Source: Pseudomonadota bacterium (GTDB taxonomy: Bacteria > Pseudomonadota > Gammaproteobacteria > Steroidobacterales > Steroidobacteraceae). From it: a DNA stretch of 64,000 bases. Both the position numbers and the translations under genes were made by a program. The stretch spans positions 93,873-157,872 of the forward strand of contig JAKBWB010000061.1 of NCBI GenBank assembly GCA_021843755.1, written 5' to 3'. The stretch's first letter is position 1, and each line of letters starts with the position of its first letter. Below are positions 25,800-34,450 of the stretch, one piece after another. The notes below the pieces were generated by a model. That model did no database searches. It was not told the DNA's origin and saw nothing but the letters and a program-made list of their open reading frames with translations.

Positions 25800-26234
25800 A
25801 TGCGCTCACTCCTTGACATCAACGTGCTGATTGCGATGTTTGATCCTGATCACGTTTCGCACGAGCCCGCGATTGCGTGGTTTGCCAAGCATGCGAAGGC
25901 AGGGTGGGCATCCTGTCCGCTGACCCAGAATGGCTGCATTCGCATCATGTCGAGCCCGTCGTATGCCAACCCGCAGCCCGTTCAAGCGCTCGTGAGGCGG
26001 CTGGCCGAAGCGTGCGCAGAGAGCATCCACGAATTCTGGTCGGATGCGCCGAGTCTGCTTGATTCGGCAGTATTCGATGCAACGCGGATCCACGGTCCGC
26101 GGCAGATTACGGACGTGTATCTGCTCGGTCTGGCCGTTCGAAATGGCGGAAGATTCGTAACATTCGATGGCAGGATCGCGCTTCAGGCTGTCCGGCGGGC
26201 CACCGAGAAAAACCTCGTGGTGCTGCAATCCTGA
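25800..26234 (+). CDS. vapC: VapC-like PIN-domain toxin
   Basis: A 144-aa PIN-domain ribonuclease. The first acidic residue is in LLDINVLIAMFD, further metal ligands are expected in the central region, and the last acidic pair is in RQITDVYLLGLA with FVTFD near the end. Likely target: tRNA or rRNA, as for other VapC proteins. Preceded by its antitoxin. It lies just left of the repeats and tRNA-like segments of the island. Confidence 0.87.
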   Translation: MRSLLDINVLIAMFDPDHVSHEPAIAWFAKHAKAGWASCPLTQNGCIRIMSSPSYANPQPVQALVRRLAEACAESIHEFWSDAPSLLDSAVFDATRIHGPRQITDVYLLGLAVRNGGRFVTFDGRIALQAVRRATEKNLVVLQS

Positions 26235-26338
26235 CGCCCGGCTCCGCGAGGCGAGTTCGTGACGGTCGAGCGGCCGGTTGACGTGGGTGCGGATGTCGTG
26301 GCTTGCGATGTTCACAATATTCCGCAGGGCAAAAAGGG

Positions 26339-26402
26339 TGGTGGGGTCCGCGTGTGACGTTGTTTGCCGCGAATTCCGCGGAACAAAGTAATGCCAAACC
26401 GA
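26339..26402. repeat. Direct repeat R1, left of fic
   Basis: 55 bases (26348-26402) match 27992-28046 with two mismatches, preceded in both copies by a related G-rich stretch. The core contains CCGCG-AATTC-CGCGG, a perfect 5-bp inverted repeat that could form a hairpin. R1 and R2 lie in the same orientation on either side of the Fic gene. Confidence 0.9.
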
Positions 26403-26414
26403 GCAATTGCAAAG

Positions 26415-26433
26415 TGGTAGCGGAGGCAGGATT
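26415..26433. repeat. att-like copy of the tRNA-fMet 3' end
   Basis: TGGTAGCGGAGGCAGGATT here matches 30131-30149, the 3' end of the tRNA-fMet gene including CCA, at 18 of 19 positions. Such partial tRNA copies are left by integrases that recombine at tRNA 3' ends. It would mark the far end of a 3.7-kb element next to the tRNA gene. Confidence 0.65.
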
Positions 26434-26653
26434 CGGCACTTACTTGCACGGTTGCCGCGGCGCACAAGCGACCGGGCCGTGCCGGCAGCGTGACGCCGGA
26501 TAGGATTGGTGGGCTCCAGCACAGGGTGTAGGAGGGCGCCGCAGGTTCCGCCGTGCCTGAGGGAGACGCGGTGATTCTCCAGGGAACCTGATTGCCCCCA
26601 AGCCCCAAGTCCGGCACCGTTCGGGTGTAATCGGGCCCCGGAATGGGCCTGGC

Positions 26654-26673
26654 TAAATGGGTGTAAATGGGCG
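26654..26673 (+). repeat. Tandem 10-bp repeat before fic
   Basis: TAAATGGGTG followed directly by TAAATGGGCG, ending 11 bases before the likely fic start. It may be a binding site or a slippage product. The second copy contains an alternative fic start (ATG 26667). Confidence 0.5.
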
Positions 26674-26684
26674 TATATTGGGGC

Positions 26685-27746
26685 ATGACCCCGAAGCGTC
26701 TCATCACAGACACGCTGACGATTACCCCGGAAATTCTCGGCCTCATCGCCGGGATCGATGAGTTCAAGGGGGCTTGGCACGCGCTTGGGGCGATCGCGCC
26801 GGAGCGGCTCCTGGCCCTGCGCAAGGTGGCCACGATCGAGAGCATCGGCTCCTCGACCCGCATCGAGGGTGCGAAGTTCTCCGACCGCGAGGTCGAGCGC
26901 CTGCTGTCCAAGCTGGAGATCAAGTCCTTCACTACCCGCGACGAACAGGAGGTCGCGGGCTATGCCGAAGTCATGGATCTCGTGTTTCAGTCCTATTCCG
27001 AGATCCCAGTCACCGAAAACCACATCCGACAACTGCACCGCGATCTCTTGCGCTACAGCACGAAGGACGATCGGCATCGCGGCAGCTACAAGACCATGCC
27101 CAACCACGTCGGCGCGTTCGACGAGCAGGGCAACCAAATCGGTGTGGTGTTCGAGACGGCAAGCCCGTTCGAGACGCCGGGTCGGATGGCCGAACTCATC
27201 GCCTGGGTTCAAGGGGCGCAAGCTGACAAGCGGCTGCATCCGCTCCTGATCGTCGCGATCTTTGTCGTAATATTTCTCGAAATCCATCCCTTCCAGGATG
27301 GCAACGGGCGGCTCTCGCGAATCCTAACCACTCTCATGTTGCTCCGGGCCGGCTATGCCTACGTGCCGTATGCCTCGCTCGAAAGTGTGATCGAACAGAG
27401 CAAAGAGAGCTATTACCTCGCGCTGCGTCGAAGCCAGACGACGATCCACAGCAAGCAACCGGATTGGCAGCCATGGCTCCTGTTCTTCCTCCATGCGCTC
27501 GAGCGGCAGAAGAACCACCTCGCCGCCAAGATCGAGCGCGAGAAGATCATCGTCGCGCAACTGCCGGAGCTGTCGGTGCGCATTCTCGATTTCGCGCGCG
27601 AGCACGGGCGGGTGAGCACTGGCGACATCGTGCGGATTGCGGGCGCCAGCCGTAATACGCTGAAGCAGCAATTCCGTCAGCTCGTCGAGCGCGGCTATCT
27701 GGCCCGCCACGGCGGCGGCCGTACGACGTGGTACACGTTGCGGTAA
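26685..27746 (+). CDS. Fic-family AMPylase, class II (N-terminal inhibitory motif)
   Basis: A 353-aa enzyme expected to transfer AMP (or a related nucleotide part) to a hydroxyl group of a target protein. The active-site motif HPFQDGNGRLSR starts at His201. An inhibitory motif of the (S/T)xxxE(G/N) type is present at residues 57-62 (STRIEG), placing it in class II, where an N-terminal helix blocks ATP binding. The C-terminal 90 residues form a winged-helix-like domain (HGRVSTGDIVRIAGASRNTL). ATG 26685 is preferred over 26667, though neither has a strong ribosome site. It lies between direct repeats in an accessory region. Confidence 0.93.
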   Translation: MTPKRLITDTLTITPEILGLIAGIDEFKGAWHALGAIAPERLLALRKVATIESIGSSTRIEGAKFSDREVERLLSKLEIKSFTTRDEQEVAGYAEVMDLVFQSYSEIPVTENHIRQLHRDLLRYSTKDDRHRGSYKTMPNHVGAFDEQGNQIGVVFETASPFETPGRMAELIAWVQGAQADKRLHPLLIVAIFVVIFLEIHPFQDGNGRLSRILTTLMLLRAGYAYVPYASLESVIEQSKESYYLALRRSQTTIHSKQPDWQPWLLFFLHALERQKNHLAAKIEREKIIVAQLPELSVRILDFAREHGRVSTGDIVRIAGASRNTLKQQFRQLVERGYLARHGGGRTTWYTLR

Positions 27747-27801
27747 ATAGCGAACCGCCCAGTGACGGATCCGGCCGGCCTGGGGCGGGCTGCGTCGTCG
27801 C

Positions 27802-28221
27802 TCATCTTGAGGAGATGCTTGCGGGTGGTGACGCGGCGCGCGGCAAGTGCGAGATCACAACGCAGTTCGGGACGATGAGGGATGGCTCGAACGAGAACGA
27901 AGCCAGCCTCCGCAGGGAGCGGGCATCGTTTGTCGTGCCATTGCTGAAGGCGGCTGAGGTAGCCCAAGCAAGTATGGTTGGTAGCGGGGGCCCGCGTGTG
28001 ACGTTGTTTGCCGCGAATTCCGCGGGACAAAGTAATGCCAGACCGACACGACCGTCGGCTCTGATGAGATACTCGGATTTGTGCAGGATGTACTTATCGC
28101 GCAAGTGCTGCTTGGCGAGCCATGCGCTGAAGGTGCGCAGGTCGATCGGCGTGCTTTGAGCCAGGGTCGCGGACGACCCGAGACTCATGACGGCAAGGAA
28201 CGCTATGACGCCAAGTCTCAT
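27802..28221 (-). pseudogene. Small secreted protein gene, truncated by repeat R2
   Basis: Starts with a good ribosome site (GAGGAAGGG) and a clear signal peptide (MRLGVIAFLAVMSLGSSA), followed by about 40 residues of ordinary-looking protein (LRTFSAWLAKQHLRDKYILH). From 28046 leftwards the frame runs into repeat R2 and then into sequence with no protein character; the frame closes at 27802. The original gene was probably cut by the arrival of the repeat. Function unknown. Confidence 0.5.
27979..28046. repeat. Direct repeat R2, right of fic
   Basis: Second copy of R1, 1644 bases away. It begins with TGGTAGCGGGGGC, an exact 13-base copy of the tRNA-fMet 3' end (30131-30143), directly joined to the shared repeat body. 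The right edge coincides with the point where the secreted protein gene is interrupted. Confidence 0.85.
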
Positions 28222-28506
28222 CGCACCCTTCCTCGATCCCCTCGCCGCCGGGTCCGCTGGGTGGTCTGCGCACGATGGCCGCGCAAGCAAACGCGCAGTG
28301 TGAACTCTGACAGCGATGACAGACCTTTGTCGAGGGATGGGGCGCGCGTCGCGGATCAGATTGCAGAGATCCGCCTCGATGGCGCGGAGGCGAAGCCGGT
28401 GCACGCCGACGTTAGAACGTCCCCGGGGGCTGCTCAAGCGTGGAATGACCGAGCGTCCACTGTGCGGGAACGATCACGCTGGCGTGTCAGGCGTCCACGC
28501 CCGGAT

Positions 28507-28719
28507 CTAAGAGGGGGGCACCTCGGGCATAGCACCCTCTTCGCATTTCTTGCAATTCAGTTCGGCCCCGAGCGCATGGGCGCGTCCCTCGGCAGTGATT
28601 ACCCAGGGGCGATTGATCCACGGAGGATTGTGCCGAACGTGCTGGTGGTGACCACACTCGAGTTCGGCAACCCAGTGTCCCTCCTCGTCCGCGTGAAATC
28701 CCGTGATCTTTCTCTTCAT
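28507..28719 (-). CDS. DUF3565-family small protein
   Basis: A 70-aa protein matching the DUF3565 family along its whole length: KITGFHADEEGHWVAELECG, HVRHNPPWINRPWV and a C-terminal CKKC pair, with His and Cys residues that could bind zinc. The ATG at 28719 starts exactly where the family begins; the open frame upstream to 28902 is not conserved in character. Function of the family is not known. It is the only housekeeping-looking gene inside the accessory region. Confidence 0.8.
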   Translation of the reverse strand: MKRKITGFHADEEGHWVAELECGHHQHVRHNPPWINRPWVITAEGRAHALGAELNCKKCEEGAMPEVPPS

Positions 28720-29131
28720 ACGCTGCCGGCTGGCGAATTCCCGAGAGTGCTCCGCGGGGCAGAGCGCTGGCTCAGTCGCGACCGATTCTGCGCGACTGCC
28801 AGCGATGCGATTTCCCGCCGAGCCGGCATGCACGATCTTAGGTTTGCGCGTTTTCATATTCAACTCGGCGCCATTGCTCTGGTGGGATGGCGCGCCCCGC
28901 ACACGCGCCCACGCTCACAACTGCAAGGCATCGAGTCGGTGCAAGCCGCTCGATCGTTCAATCCGTGGGCGCAAGGCCGATCTGGAGTGCCGAGTGGGTG
29001 ATGTCTGCGCACGTCGGCATCAAGAGGCGCCTTAACCCGCGCTGCCTCGCGGTGGCCTTATTGTGTCGGGGGCCGCTTGAGGCGCGCGGAGGCATCTTGA
29101 CAGCAAGCATATAGGCTGTCATGATGCATGG
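28720..29131. other. 412-base gap ending in the second vapBC promoter
   Basis: No protein gene is supported. The right end holds the promoter/operator at 29097-29125; the rest shows no structure I can interpret. Confidence 0.5.
29097..29125 (+). promoter_or_regulatory. Promoter and operator of the second vapBC module
   Basis: -35 TTGACA (29097-29102), 17-base spacer, -10 CATGAT (29120-29125). A 7-bp inverted repeat TGACAGC/GCTGTCA (29098-29104 and 29115-29121) overlaps both boxes and is a good candidate operator for the antitoxin. The vapB ATG at 29132 is at the expected transcription start, so the mRNA would be leaderless. Confidence 0.75.
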
Positions 29132-29434
29132 ATGCGGACGACCGTCACTTTGGATGCCGATGTGGAGCAGTTGCTGCGTGACGCGATGCACGGAAACCGC
29201 CAGAGCTTCAAAGAGACGCTGAATCAGGCAATTCGTGCGGGCCTTTCTCGCAGCGACGGGTATCGCGCCGAAGATGCGCCATTCGTCATTCGTGCGCGCC
29301 GCATGGGGCTGCGCGCCGGGATCGATGCGGGCCGACTCAATCAGCTGGCAGATGAATTGGAGGTCGAATCGTTCCTCGAGCTGAGCCGGGGCCTGCGGCG
29401 CCGCAAAGCCACTCCGGCGCGCGTGCGCAAGTGA
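29132..29434 (+). CDS. vapB: VapB-like antitoxin
   Basis: A 100-aa antitoxin with an N-terminal ribbon-helix-helix region (MRTTVTLDADVEQLLRDAM) of the type paired with PIN-domain toxins, followed by a C-terminal toxin-binding tail rich in Arg and Leu. It shares only the general fold with the first VapB of this window. Four bases overlap with the toxin gene (GTGA), so translation is probably coupled. Confidence 0.85.
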   Translation: MRTTVTLDADVEQLLRDAMHGNRQSFKETLNQAIRAGLSRSDGYRAEDAPFVIRARRMGLRAGIDAGRLNQLADELEVESFLELSRGLRRRKATPARVRK

Positions 29435-29865
29435 TTGTCCCCGATGTCAACCTGCTGCTGTACGCAAGTGACAGTGGCAGTCCGTTTCACAGCCGAGCTC
29501 GCTCGTGGTGGCGGAATTGTCTCTCCGGCAGGGAAGCCGTCGGCCTGACTCACCCGGTCATATTTGCGTTCTTGCGCCTGAGCACGAGCGCTCGGGTTTA
29601 CACGGACCCTATGACGCTTGCGGAGTCGGCCGACTGCATCAGGTCATGGTTGGCACGGCGCATATGCCAGGTTCTGCAGTCACCGACCGACCACGTCGCG
29701 CGGGTTGTGGAACTGCTCGGCGCTGCGGGAGGTGCGGCCGGCAATCTGGTCACCGATGCACAGATCGCCGCGCTCGCCAGCTCCTATCGCGCGGTCGTGC
29801 ATACCGCGGATCGGGATTTTCTGCGGTTTCCTCAAGTACGTTGTCATTTCCCGCTGGATGATTAG
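29431..29865 (+). CDS. vapC: VapC-like PIN-domain toxin
   Basis: A 144-aa PIN-domain ribonuclease with the N-terminal metal site VPDVNLLLYASD and the later pair in LVTDAQIAALA and HTADRDFLRFP. The start is GTG overlapping the antitoxin stop. It belongs to the VapC branch with the VPDVN start (often annotated as TA system VapC). It lies 266 bases from the tRNA gene, at the right side of the island. Confidence 0.88.
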   Translation: MIVPDVNLLLYASDSGSPFHSRARSWWRNCLSGREAVGLTHPVIFAFLRLSTSARVYTDPMTLAESADCIRSWLARRICQVLQSPTDHVARVVELLGAAGGAAGNLVTDAQIAALASSYRAVVHTADRDFLRFPQVRCHFPLDD

Positions 29866-30130
29866 CGCGGCCGCGGGGCAGCTGCGAGTTCCCGCCGGGG
29901 ACGGTGAGCCGCGCGGCGGTCATTCGTGACGGGAAGCCTGTGATGGTTTGCGCGGATCAGTGATTCACAATCGAGCGCATGTACTGCGCGGGGAATCCGA
30001 GAGTGCTGAGAACCCTCTGCAGCCATCCGGCCCAGGGGGTGGGCGAACTCCGTGCAGGTAGCATCCAATTGGCCGCGGGACTGGCGAAGACCGGCACAGA
30101 TCCAGGGAGCGTCGGGATCGGTATACGAAA

Positions 30131-30207
30131 TGGTAGCGGGGGCAGGATTTGAACCTGCGACCTTCGGGTTATGAGCCCGACGAGCTGCCAGACTGCTCCA
30201 CCCCGCA
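30131..30207 (-). tRNA. Initiator tRNA-fMet(CAT)
   Basis: 77 nt including an encoded CCA. The anticodon loop reads CTCATAA between the three G-C pairs (GGG/CCC) that define initiator tRNAs, and the D-stem carries A11-T24. Acceptor pairs 2-7 are perfect. Position 1 is T and position 72 is T, so the 1:72 pair is open as required of an initiator, although the usual bacterial mismatch is C-A. Its 3' end faces the accessory region and is copied there. Confidence 0.95.
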
Positions 30208-30221
30208 CCAGGAGGGGGCGC

Positions 30222-30250
30222 ATTGTACGGAGCGAATGTCATTCCAGCAA
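30222..30250 (-). promoter_or_regulatory. Promoter of the tRNA-fMet gene
   Basis: On the minus strand: -35 TTGCTG (30250-30245), 17-base spacer, -10 TACAAT (30227-30222), followed by a G/C-rich discriminator. The same TACAATGCGCC context occurs before the unidentified RNA at 56973. Confidence 0.75.
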
Positions 30251-30329
30251 GCGATTTGGGACCGATAATTTCTGCGGTAATTTTGTAGCGATCTTCTGTG
30301 AACGTGATCCGATCTCATCGCGCGGCGAA

Positions 30330-30746
30330 CTACTCCAGGGCGGCTCGTATCCGTGCTGCAACGCTTGCGGTAACGGCGGGGTCGAGAGGGTGCGCCGGCC
30401 AGGCGATTCCAAGACCCTCCGAGCGGTTGGGCTTGGGAATGATGTGGAAATGCACATGCGCGACCGCCTGGTGTGCGCCGCCGCCGTTGTTCTCCAAGAC
30501 ATTGTATTCCTCGACTCCGGTTGCCTCGATCACGGCGCGGCACAGGCGCGGCAGGACGCGTCCGATTGCCGCAGCGGATTCGTCGGAAAGCGCATCCAGA
30601 GTGCGGGCGGCTTCTTTGGGGACCACCAGCGTGTGTCCGGTGCTGAGCGGGTTGATGTCGAGGAAGGCCAGAACCTGTTCGTCCTCGTACACCTTGTGGC
30701 ACGGAATTTCGCCGCGGATGATCTTGCTGAAGATGGTTTCCGACAT
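30330..30746 (-). CDS. hinT: HIT-family purine nucleoside phosphoramidase
   Basis: Hydrolyses adenosine phosphoramidates and related P-N compounds; cytoplasmic homodimer. 138 aa with the histidine triad HVHFHII at 97-103 and the family N-terminus (ETIFSKIIRGEIPCHKVYED). ATG 30746 follows GGAGAG; the longer frame to 30869 is not needed. It is transcribed from just upstream of the tRNA-fMet gene, in the same direction. Confidence 0.95.
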   Translation of the reverse strand: MSETIFSKIIRGEIPCHKVYEDEQVLAFLDINPLSTGHTLVVPKEAARTLDALSDESAAAIGRVLPRLCRAVIEATGVEEYNVLENNGGGAHQAVAHVHFHIIPKPNRSEGLGIAWPAHPLDPAVTASVAARIRAALE

Positions 30747-30911
30747 AAGGGCCTCTCCAGTGATGCATTGCTGGAATTTTCGCTCGAGCATGGCCGCCGC
30801 CGGTCCGGCCCCAGCACGCTTCGCAGCGGGTTCTTCACGGGCGGCCGGCCGGCTCAGCCAGTACTGCATGAGCGGCGTGCCCTCCGGCGCTCGCCGGAGG
30901 CTACGCGCGGC

Positions 30912-32795
30912 TCATTCGGTGACGATGTCGATACGCTGCGTATAGAACGTGTTGCTCGTCGAGTCGTACGTTCCGATGGCCACCAGCTCGGTGACGCCGG
31001 TCGAGCCGTTGAGCGTGCTAGCGAGGCCCGAGAGGAAGCTCGAGGACGAATCGAATACCGAGATTCCCTTCGAGCCGTTACCGATGCCGAATTCCGCGTT
31101 GCCGCAGCTGCCGCTGACGCACCCGAACGCGATGGTCGGGCTGGCGGAGAGGCTCGAAAGCTGTACGGTTTGCGGTCCGGTCTGCATCACGGCCGACTGG
31201 ATGCTCGAGTTCCCGAGGTTGACGACCAGACCCGAGCTGCCAGAGGAGGTGAACGGCGCGGTCGTGCCGCTACTCCACTGCACGATCAGGTCGGTAGGTC
31301 CGGCACTTCCCGGGGTCACGCTCGAGGCCGTGAAATCCGGCGGCGCCGAGCCGAATGGCGTTACGAAACCCGTGGCCGAAAGCAATGTTCCCGCGGTGGT
31401 GCCGCTCTCATCCACCGTGCCGGTATTGACCGCGTAGCTTGCCGGATTGGCGTCCTCGCTACCGGTCACACCGGTGCCGGTGAAGTCAAACGCGCCGGGC
31501 GCTTGGAGATCGATCTGCTGCAGATCGAGCGTGGCGCTGCCGCTGGCACCGGATACGAGGGTGCCCCATATCGTCGTGGGCTGCATCCGAACTTGTCCAT
31601 TGGCCGCGTTCAGCGTGTTCGGCATTATGGTGGCGGTGGTGGTCGTGCTGGTTCCGGCGACGCTGATGCGCTGGCCGACCGATATGGATTGGATGCCGAG
31701 TCCACTTGCCGCGATGCCGTCTTCGGTGACGATCGTGGAGGGGCTGACCGTGACGGTGGCCGTTGGGTAGTAGGTGACGGTTGCGTTGGCCAGGCAGTAA
31801 TTCTCGGGGCAGACGGACTGCGCTCGCGCCAGCGTCAGCGTGTCGCCGCTGCGCGCCGAGACGACGCCGCGAATCACCGCCGTGCCCTGGGTGCTTACGC
31901 TGGTTCCAGCGTATACCTGCGTGGCGTTGAGCTCCGGGATGATCGTCGTGAGGTTGCCCAGAGTGCCGTACGCCGTCATCACCGTGCTGGATTGAGCGTT
32001 GAGGAGCGCCTTGAGGCCCGCCGAGCCCACATAGACGTGCCCGCTGACATTGAAATACGTGCTGGAGTTGGTGTTCACAGTCAGGGCGCCGACACCCGGG
32101 TCGGTGTAATACGTATCATCGAACGGGCGGATGTTTTCGACCACGTTGCTCAGGCCGGGCTGAGACAACACCAGCTGCCCGCGGGCCCGCAATGGGTTCG
32201 TGTCGACCGGCTCGACGGTGGCTACGACGTACGGATTGACCGTGACGGTATTGGTCGCGGCATCGATCGAGTTCGATGCCGCCAGGTCGATGTCGATGGC
32301 GAAGGGCGTCGACTTGTTCAGGCTCACGACCAGGGGGTGATTCGGGGCGAACTTCACCTTTACCGGAATGATCTTCGCTGTGGAAGTGGTCTTGACGGTC
32401 GCTGCCTTCGTGGCGCCCTGCAGGTAGATGGTCGGATTCGAGTAGTCGAAGTAGATCGTCATGCTGGTATAGGTGCCAATCGGAATGCCCGGGGCGCCGA
32501 ACAGCTCGGTGAGATTGACGCGGCGCGTCAGATCGACTTGCTCGTCATTTGACTGCGCAGGGAAGATATAGCCGTCCTTCTGGGTCAGCTCTATGGTGTC
32601 GATGCCGATGGTATAGGTGCTGAAGGCCCCGGCCGCCTCGGCCGTCAAGGTGAGCACCGGAGTGCCGTTGTAGACGCGCGTCGTGGCACTGCAGCCGGCC
32701 AGCCCGATCGCGAGCGCTGCGGCCAGTACGAATAGTGCGGTGCGCACGATGGGCAAAGCGCCCGGTTTTGCGCGAGCGCAATCGAATCTCATCAA
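30912..32795 (-). CDS. DUF4382-domain lipoprotein
   Basis: A 627-aa exported protein. Lipoprotein signal with lipobox LAGC near residue 35, then a DUF4382-like domain (TYTIGIDTIELTQKDGYIFP, then NLTELFGAPGIPIGTYTSM), then several Ser/Thr/Gly/Ala-rich beta-type segments. Only four Cys remain after the lipobox, two of them in GCVSGSCG. Predicted to be anchored to the outer membrane or its inner face. Function is unknown; the next lipoprotein gene upstream on the same strand has a similar style. Confidence 0.8.
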   Translation of the reverse strand: MMRFDCARAKPGALPIVRTALFVLAAALAIGLAGCSATTRVYNGTPVLTLTAEAAGAFSTYTIGIDTIELTQKDGYIFPAQSNDEQVDLTRRVNLTELFGAPGIPIGTYTSMTIYFDYSNPTIYLQGATKAATVKTTSTAKIIPVKVKFAPNHPLVVSLNKSTPFAIDIDLAASNSIDAATNTVTVNPYVVATVEPVDTNPLRARGQLVLSQPGLSNVVENIRPFDDTYYTDPGVGALTVNTNSSTYFNVSGHVYVGSAGLKALLNAQSSTVMTAYGTLGNLTTIIPELNATQVYAGTSVSTQGTAVIRGVVSARSGDTLTLARAQSVCPENYCLANATVTYYPTATVTVSPSTIVTEDGIAASGLGIQSISVGQRISVAGTSTTTTATIMPNTLNAANGQVRMQPTTIWGTLVSGASGSATLDLQQIDLQAPGAFDFTGTGVTGSEDANPASYAVNTGTVDESGTTAGTLLSATGFVTPFGSAPPDFTASSVTPGSAGPTDLIVQWSSGTTAPFTSSGSSGLVVNLGNSSIQSAVMQTGPQTVQLSSLSASPTIAFGCVSGSCGNAEFGIGNGSKGISVFDSSSSFLSGLASTLNGSTGVTELVAIGTYDSTSNTFYTQRIDIVTE

Positions 32796-32994
32796 TGTTC
32801 CCCTTCACTCGGGATGGCTTGGAAATCGGCGGGCGGCTCAGGCTGAGCGACCGGCGAGCTGCCAGTGTATCGTTTTGAGCGTGCCGCGTCGCCGGGGTTC
32901 CCGATCCCGGCGTGCGGGTCACCGCAGGCGTGGGCCGCTCGGGGCCGGATGCGGCCGCCCGCAGAGCGCTGCGCGGGCGCCGCCGCCGTCCCGG

Positions 32995-34332
32995 TCATGG
33001 CACGGGGTCGTCCTGGAAAAGCTCTCCGCTGGGCGCGGAGGTGCTGCCGAACATGAACATGGTGTACACGTCGCCCGAGGTGAGCGTCGCGTAGTTCGTA
33101 TCGGCAGCATTGGGCTTCGAGTAAAGTGTCTGCCCGGTGACGTCGTCGGTCACGATCACGGTTCCGGTCGATGTGGCCGTAACCTGCGTATCGTAGGGCG
33201 AGGTGCCGCTGGCGCTGCCGCTCGGTACGTCGCTTCCCAGGGGAATATTGGTCGCGACCGGCAGGAAGTCGATGGACAGAGAGATCGGGTCGGTGGTGCC
33301 GGACATGGCATTGACCAGCCGTACGCTGGAGTAGCCACTGAGCGGCGGGATGTTGCTGTCGGCGAGCAGGCTCTCCTTGACCGCCGCGGCGGTCCCGTAC
33401 ACGAGGAAAGTGTAATCCTGGCCGGGGTTCAGCTGCTGGTTGGGTACGGAGACCGAGACGCCATTGACCGTCAGCGTCACCGGATCGCTACCGGCCGGCA
33501 CGAGTTCATAGGGGCCGATGACCCCTTCGGGCGCGGCGCTCAGCAGCGGGGTGGAGCCGACCGACGCCGACACACTGCCGTTCAGGCCGATCACCGCCCG
33601 CACGCGCGCATCGGGATTGGAGTAGGTCGTGAGCGAGCCCTTCTGGGGCAAGGCCATGACGTTGACCAGGTAGCCGCCCGGGGTCTCGGTGATGATCAGC
33701 GAGAGTGTCTTCAAGTTGCCGAGCGTGATGCTCGGCAGCTCGAAGCGCAGGTCGGATTTCTTACCCGCGCCCGTGATGCGCAGCTCGTAGTTCCCGGCCT
33801 TGATCTCGGTGAAACCGGTCGAGTGGCCGCCCTTGACCGCGCTGAAGTTCGGCGAGGCGTCGTTCAGAGGTAACCCGAGGCTCGTCAGGTACACATCGAG
33901 ACTGCCGGCGTCCGGGTCGGCGTTGAGCACCTCTACGTTCGTGTAGCCGCCGTTCGGGGCGGGCTGGTCTTCGTCGATGGTCATATCACCGAATTCGCCG
34001 CTGTCCCCGTAGGCGACGTAAGTCAGCGTCTGGTTGGTGGAAAACGTCTCGCTGGCGCTCGAGAGGGCGTTCGCTGGCGCCACCCCATGGCTGGTGAAGT
34101 AGGTCGTATAGGACTTCGGCACGATGTGCGCGTAGCTGCTGACCGTACCGGAAGCCACATCGCTGATCTGCGGTTTGCCAAATGTGCCACCAAGCTCGAA
34201 GTACACATCGAGCGCCGGATAGCCCGCGCTCGCGTTGAGCAAGCGGATGCTGGCATCCTCGCTCGTGCCGCAACCGGCCAAAGCCAGGGACAGCAACACA
34301 GCCAGGACCGCACCGCACCGTGCCATGGACAT
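32995..34332 (-). CDS. DUF4397-domain lipoprotein
   Basis: A 445-aa lipoprotein (lipobox LAGC at about residue 21). Two DUF4397-type beta domains are visible, starting with ASIRLLNASAGYPALDVYFE and TNVEVLNADPDAGSLDVYL; a third related segment reads SSVRLVNAMSGTTDP. Such domains occur in secreted or surface proteins of unknown role. It lies between the DUF4382 gene and nagA, all on the minus strand, but gaps of 100-200 bases argue against one operon. Confidence 0.85.
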   Translation of the reverse strand: MSMARCGAVLAVLLSLALAGCGTSEDASIRLLNASAGYPALDVYFELGGTFGKPQISDVASGTVSSYAHIVPKSYTTYFTSHGVAPANALSSASETFSTNQTLTYVAYGDSGEFGDMTIDEDQPAPNGGYTNVEVLNADPDAGSLDVYLTSLGLPLNDASPNFSAVKGGHSTGFTEIKAGNYELRITGAGKKSDLRFELPSITLGNLKTLSLIITETPGGYLVNVMALPQKGSLTTYSNPDARVRAVIGLNGSVSASVGSTPLLSAAPEGVIGPYELVPAGSDPVTLTVNGVSVSVPNQQLNPGQDYTFLVYGTAAAVKESLLADSNIPPLSGYSSVRLVNAMSGTTDPISLSIDFLPVATNIPLGSDVPSGSASGTSPYDTQVTATSTGTVIVTDDVTGQTLYSKPNAADTNYATLTSGDVYTMFMFGSTSAPSGELFQDDPVP

Positions 34333-34450
34333 GGATACGCATCCTTAAAGAAGCCTGAGCGGATCGACCGCAGCGCGCACGTTCGGCGCGCCGTCCCTAG
34401 GATAGCGAATCGCCCGGCGGATTGCCCCTGCCGTGGCGGGTTGTCCCTGC

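Larger units (their letters stand above)
26235..26684. other. 450-base gap with repeat R1, a tRNA-end fragment and short direct repeats
   Basis: No coding frame is supported. The stretch holds repeat R1 (26339-26402), a 19-base copy of the tRNA-fMet 3' end (26415-26433) and a 10-bp tandem repeat just upstream of fic. Confidence 0.6.

Noticed and set aside
29866..30130. Integrase remnant next to tRNA-fMet
   Set aside because: All frames of the 265-base gap were read; no tyrosine-recombinase motif is visible.
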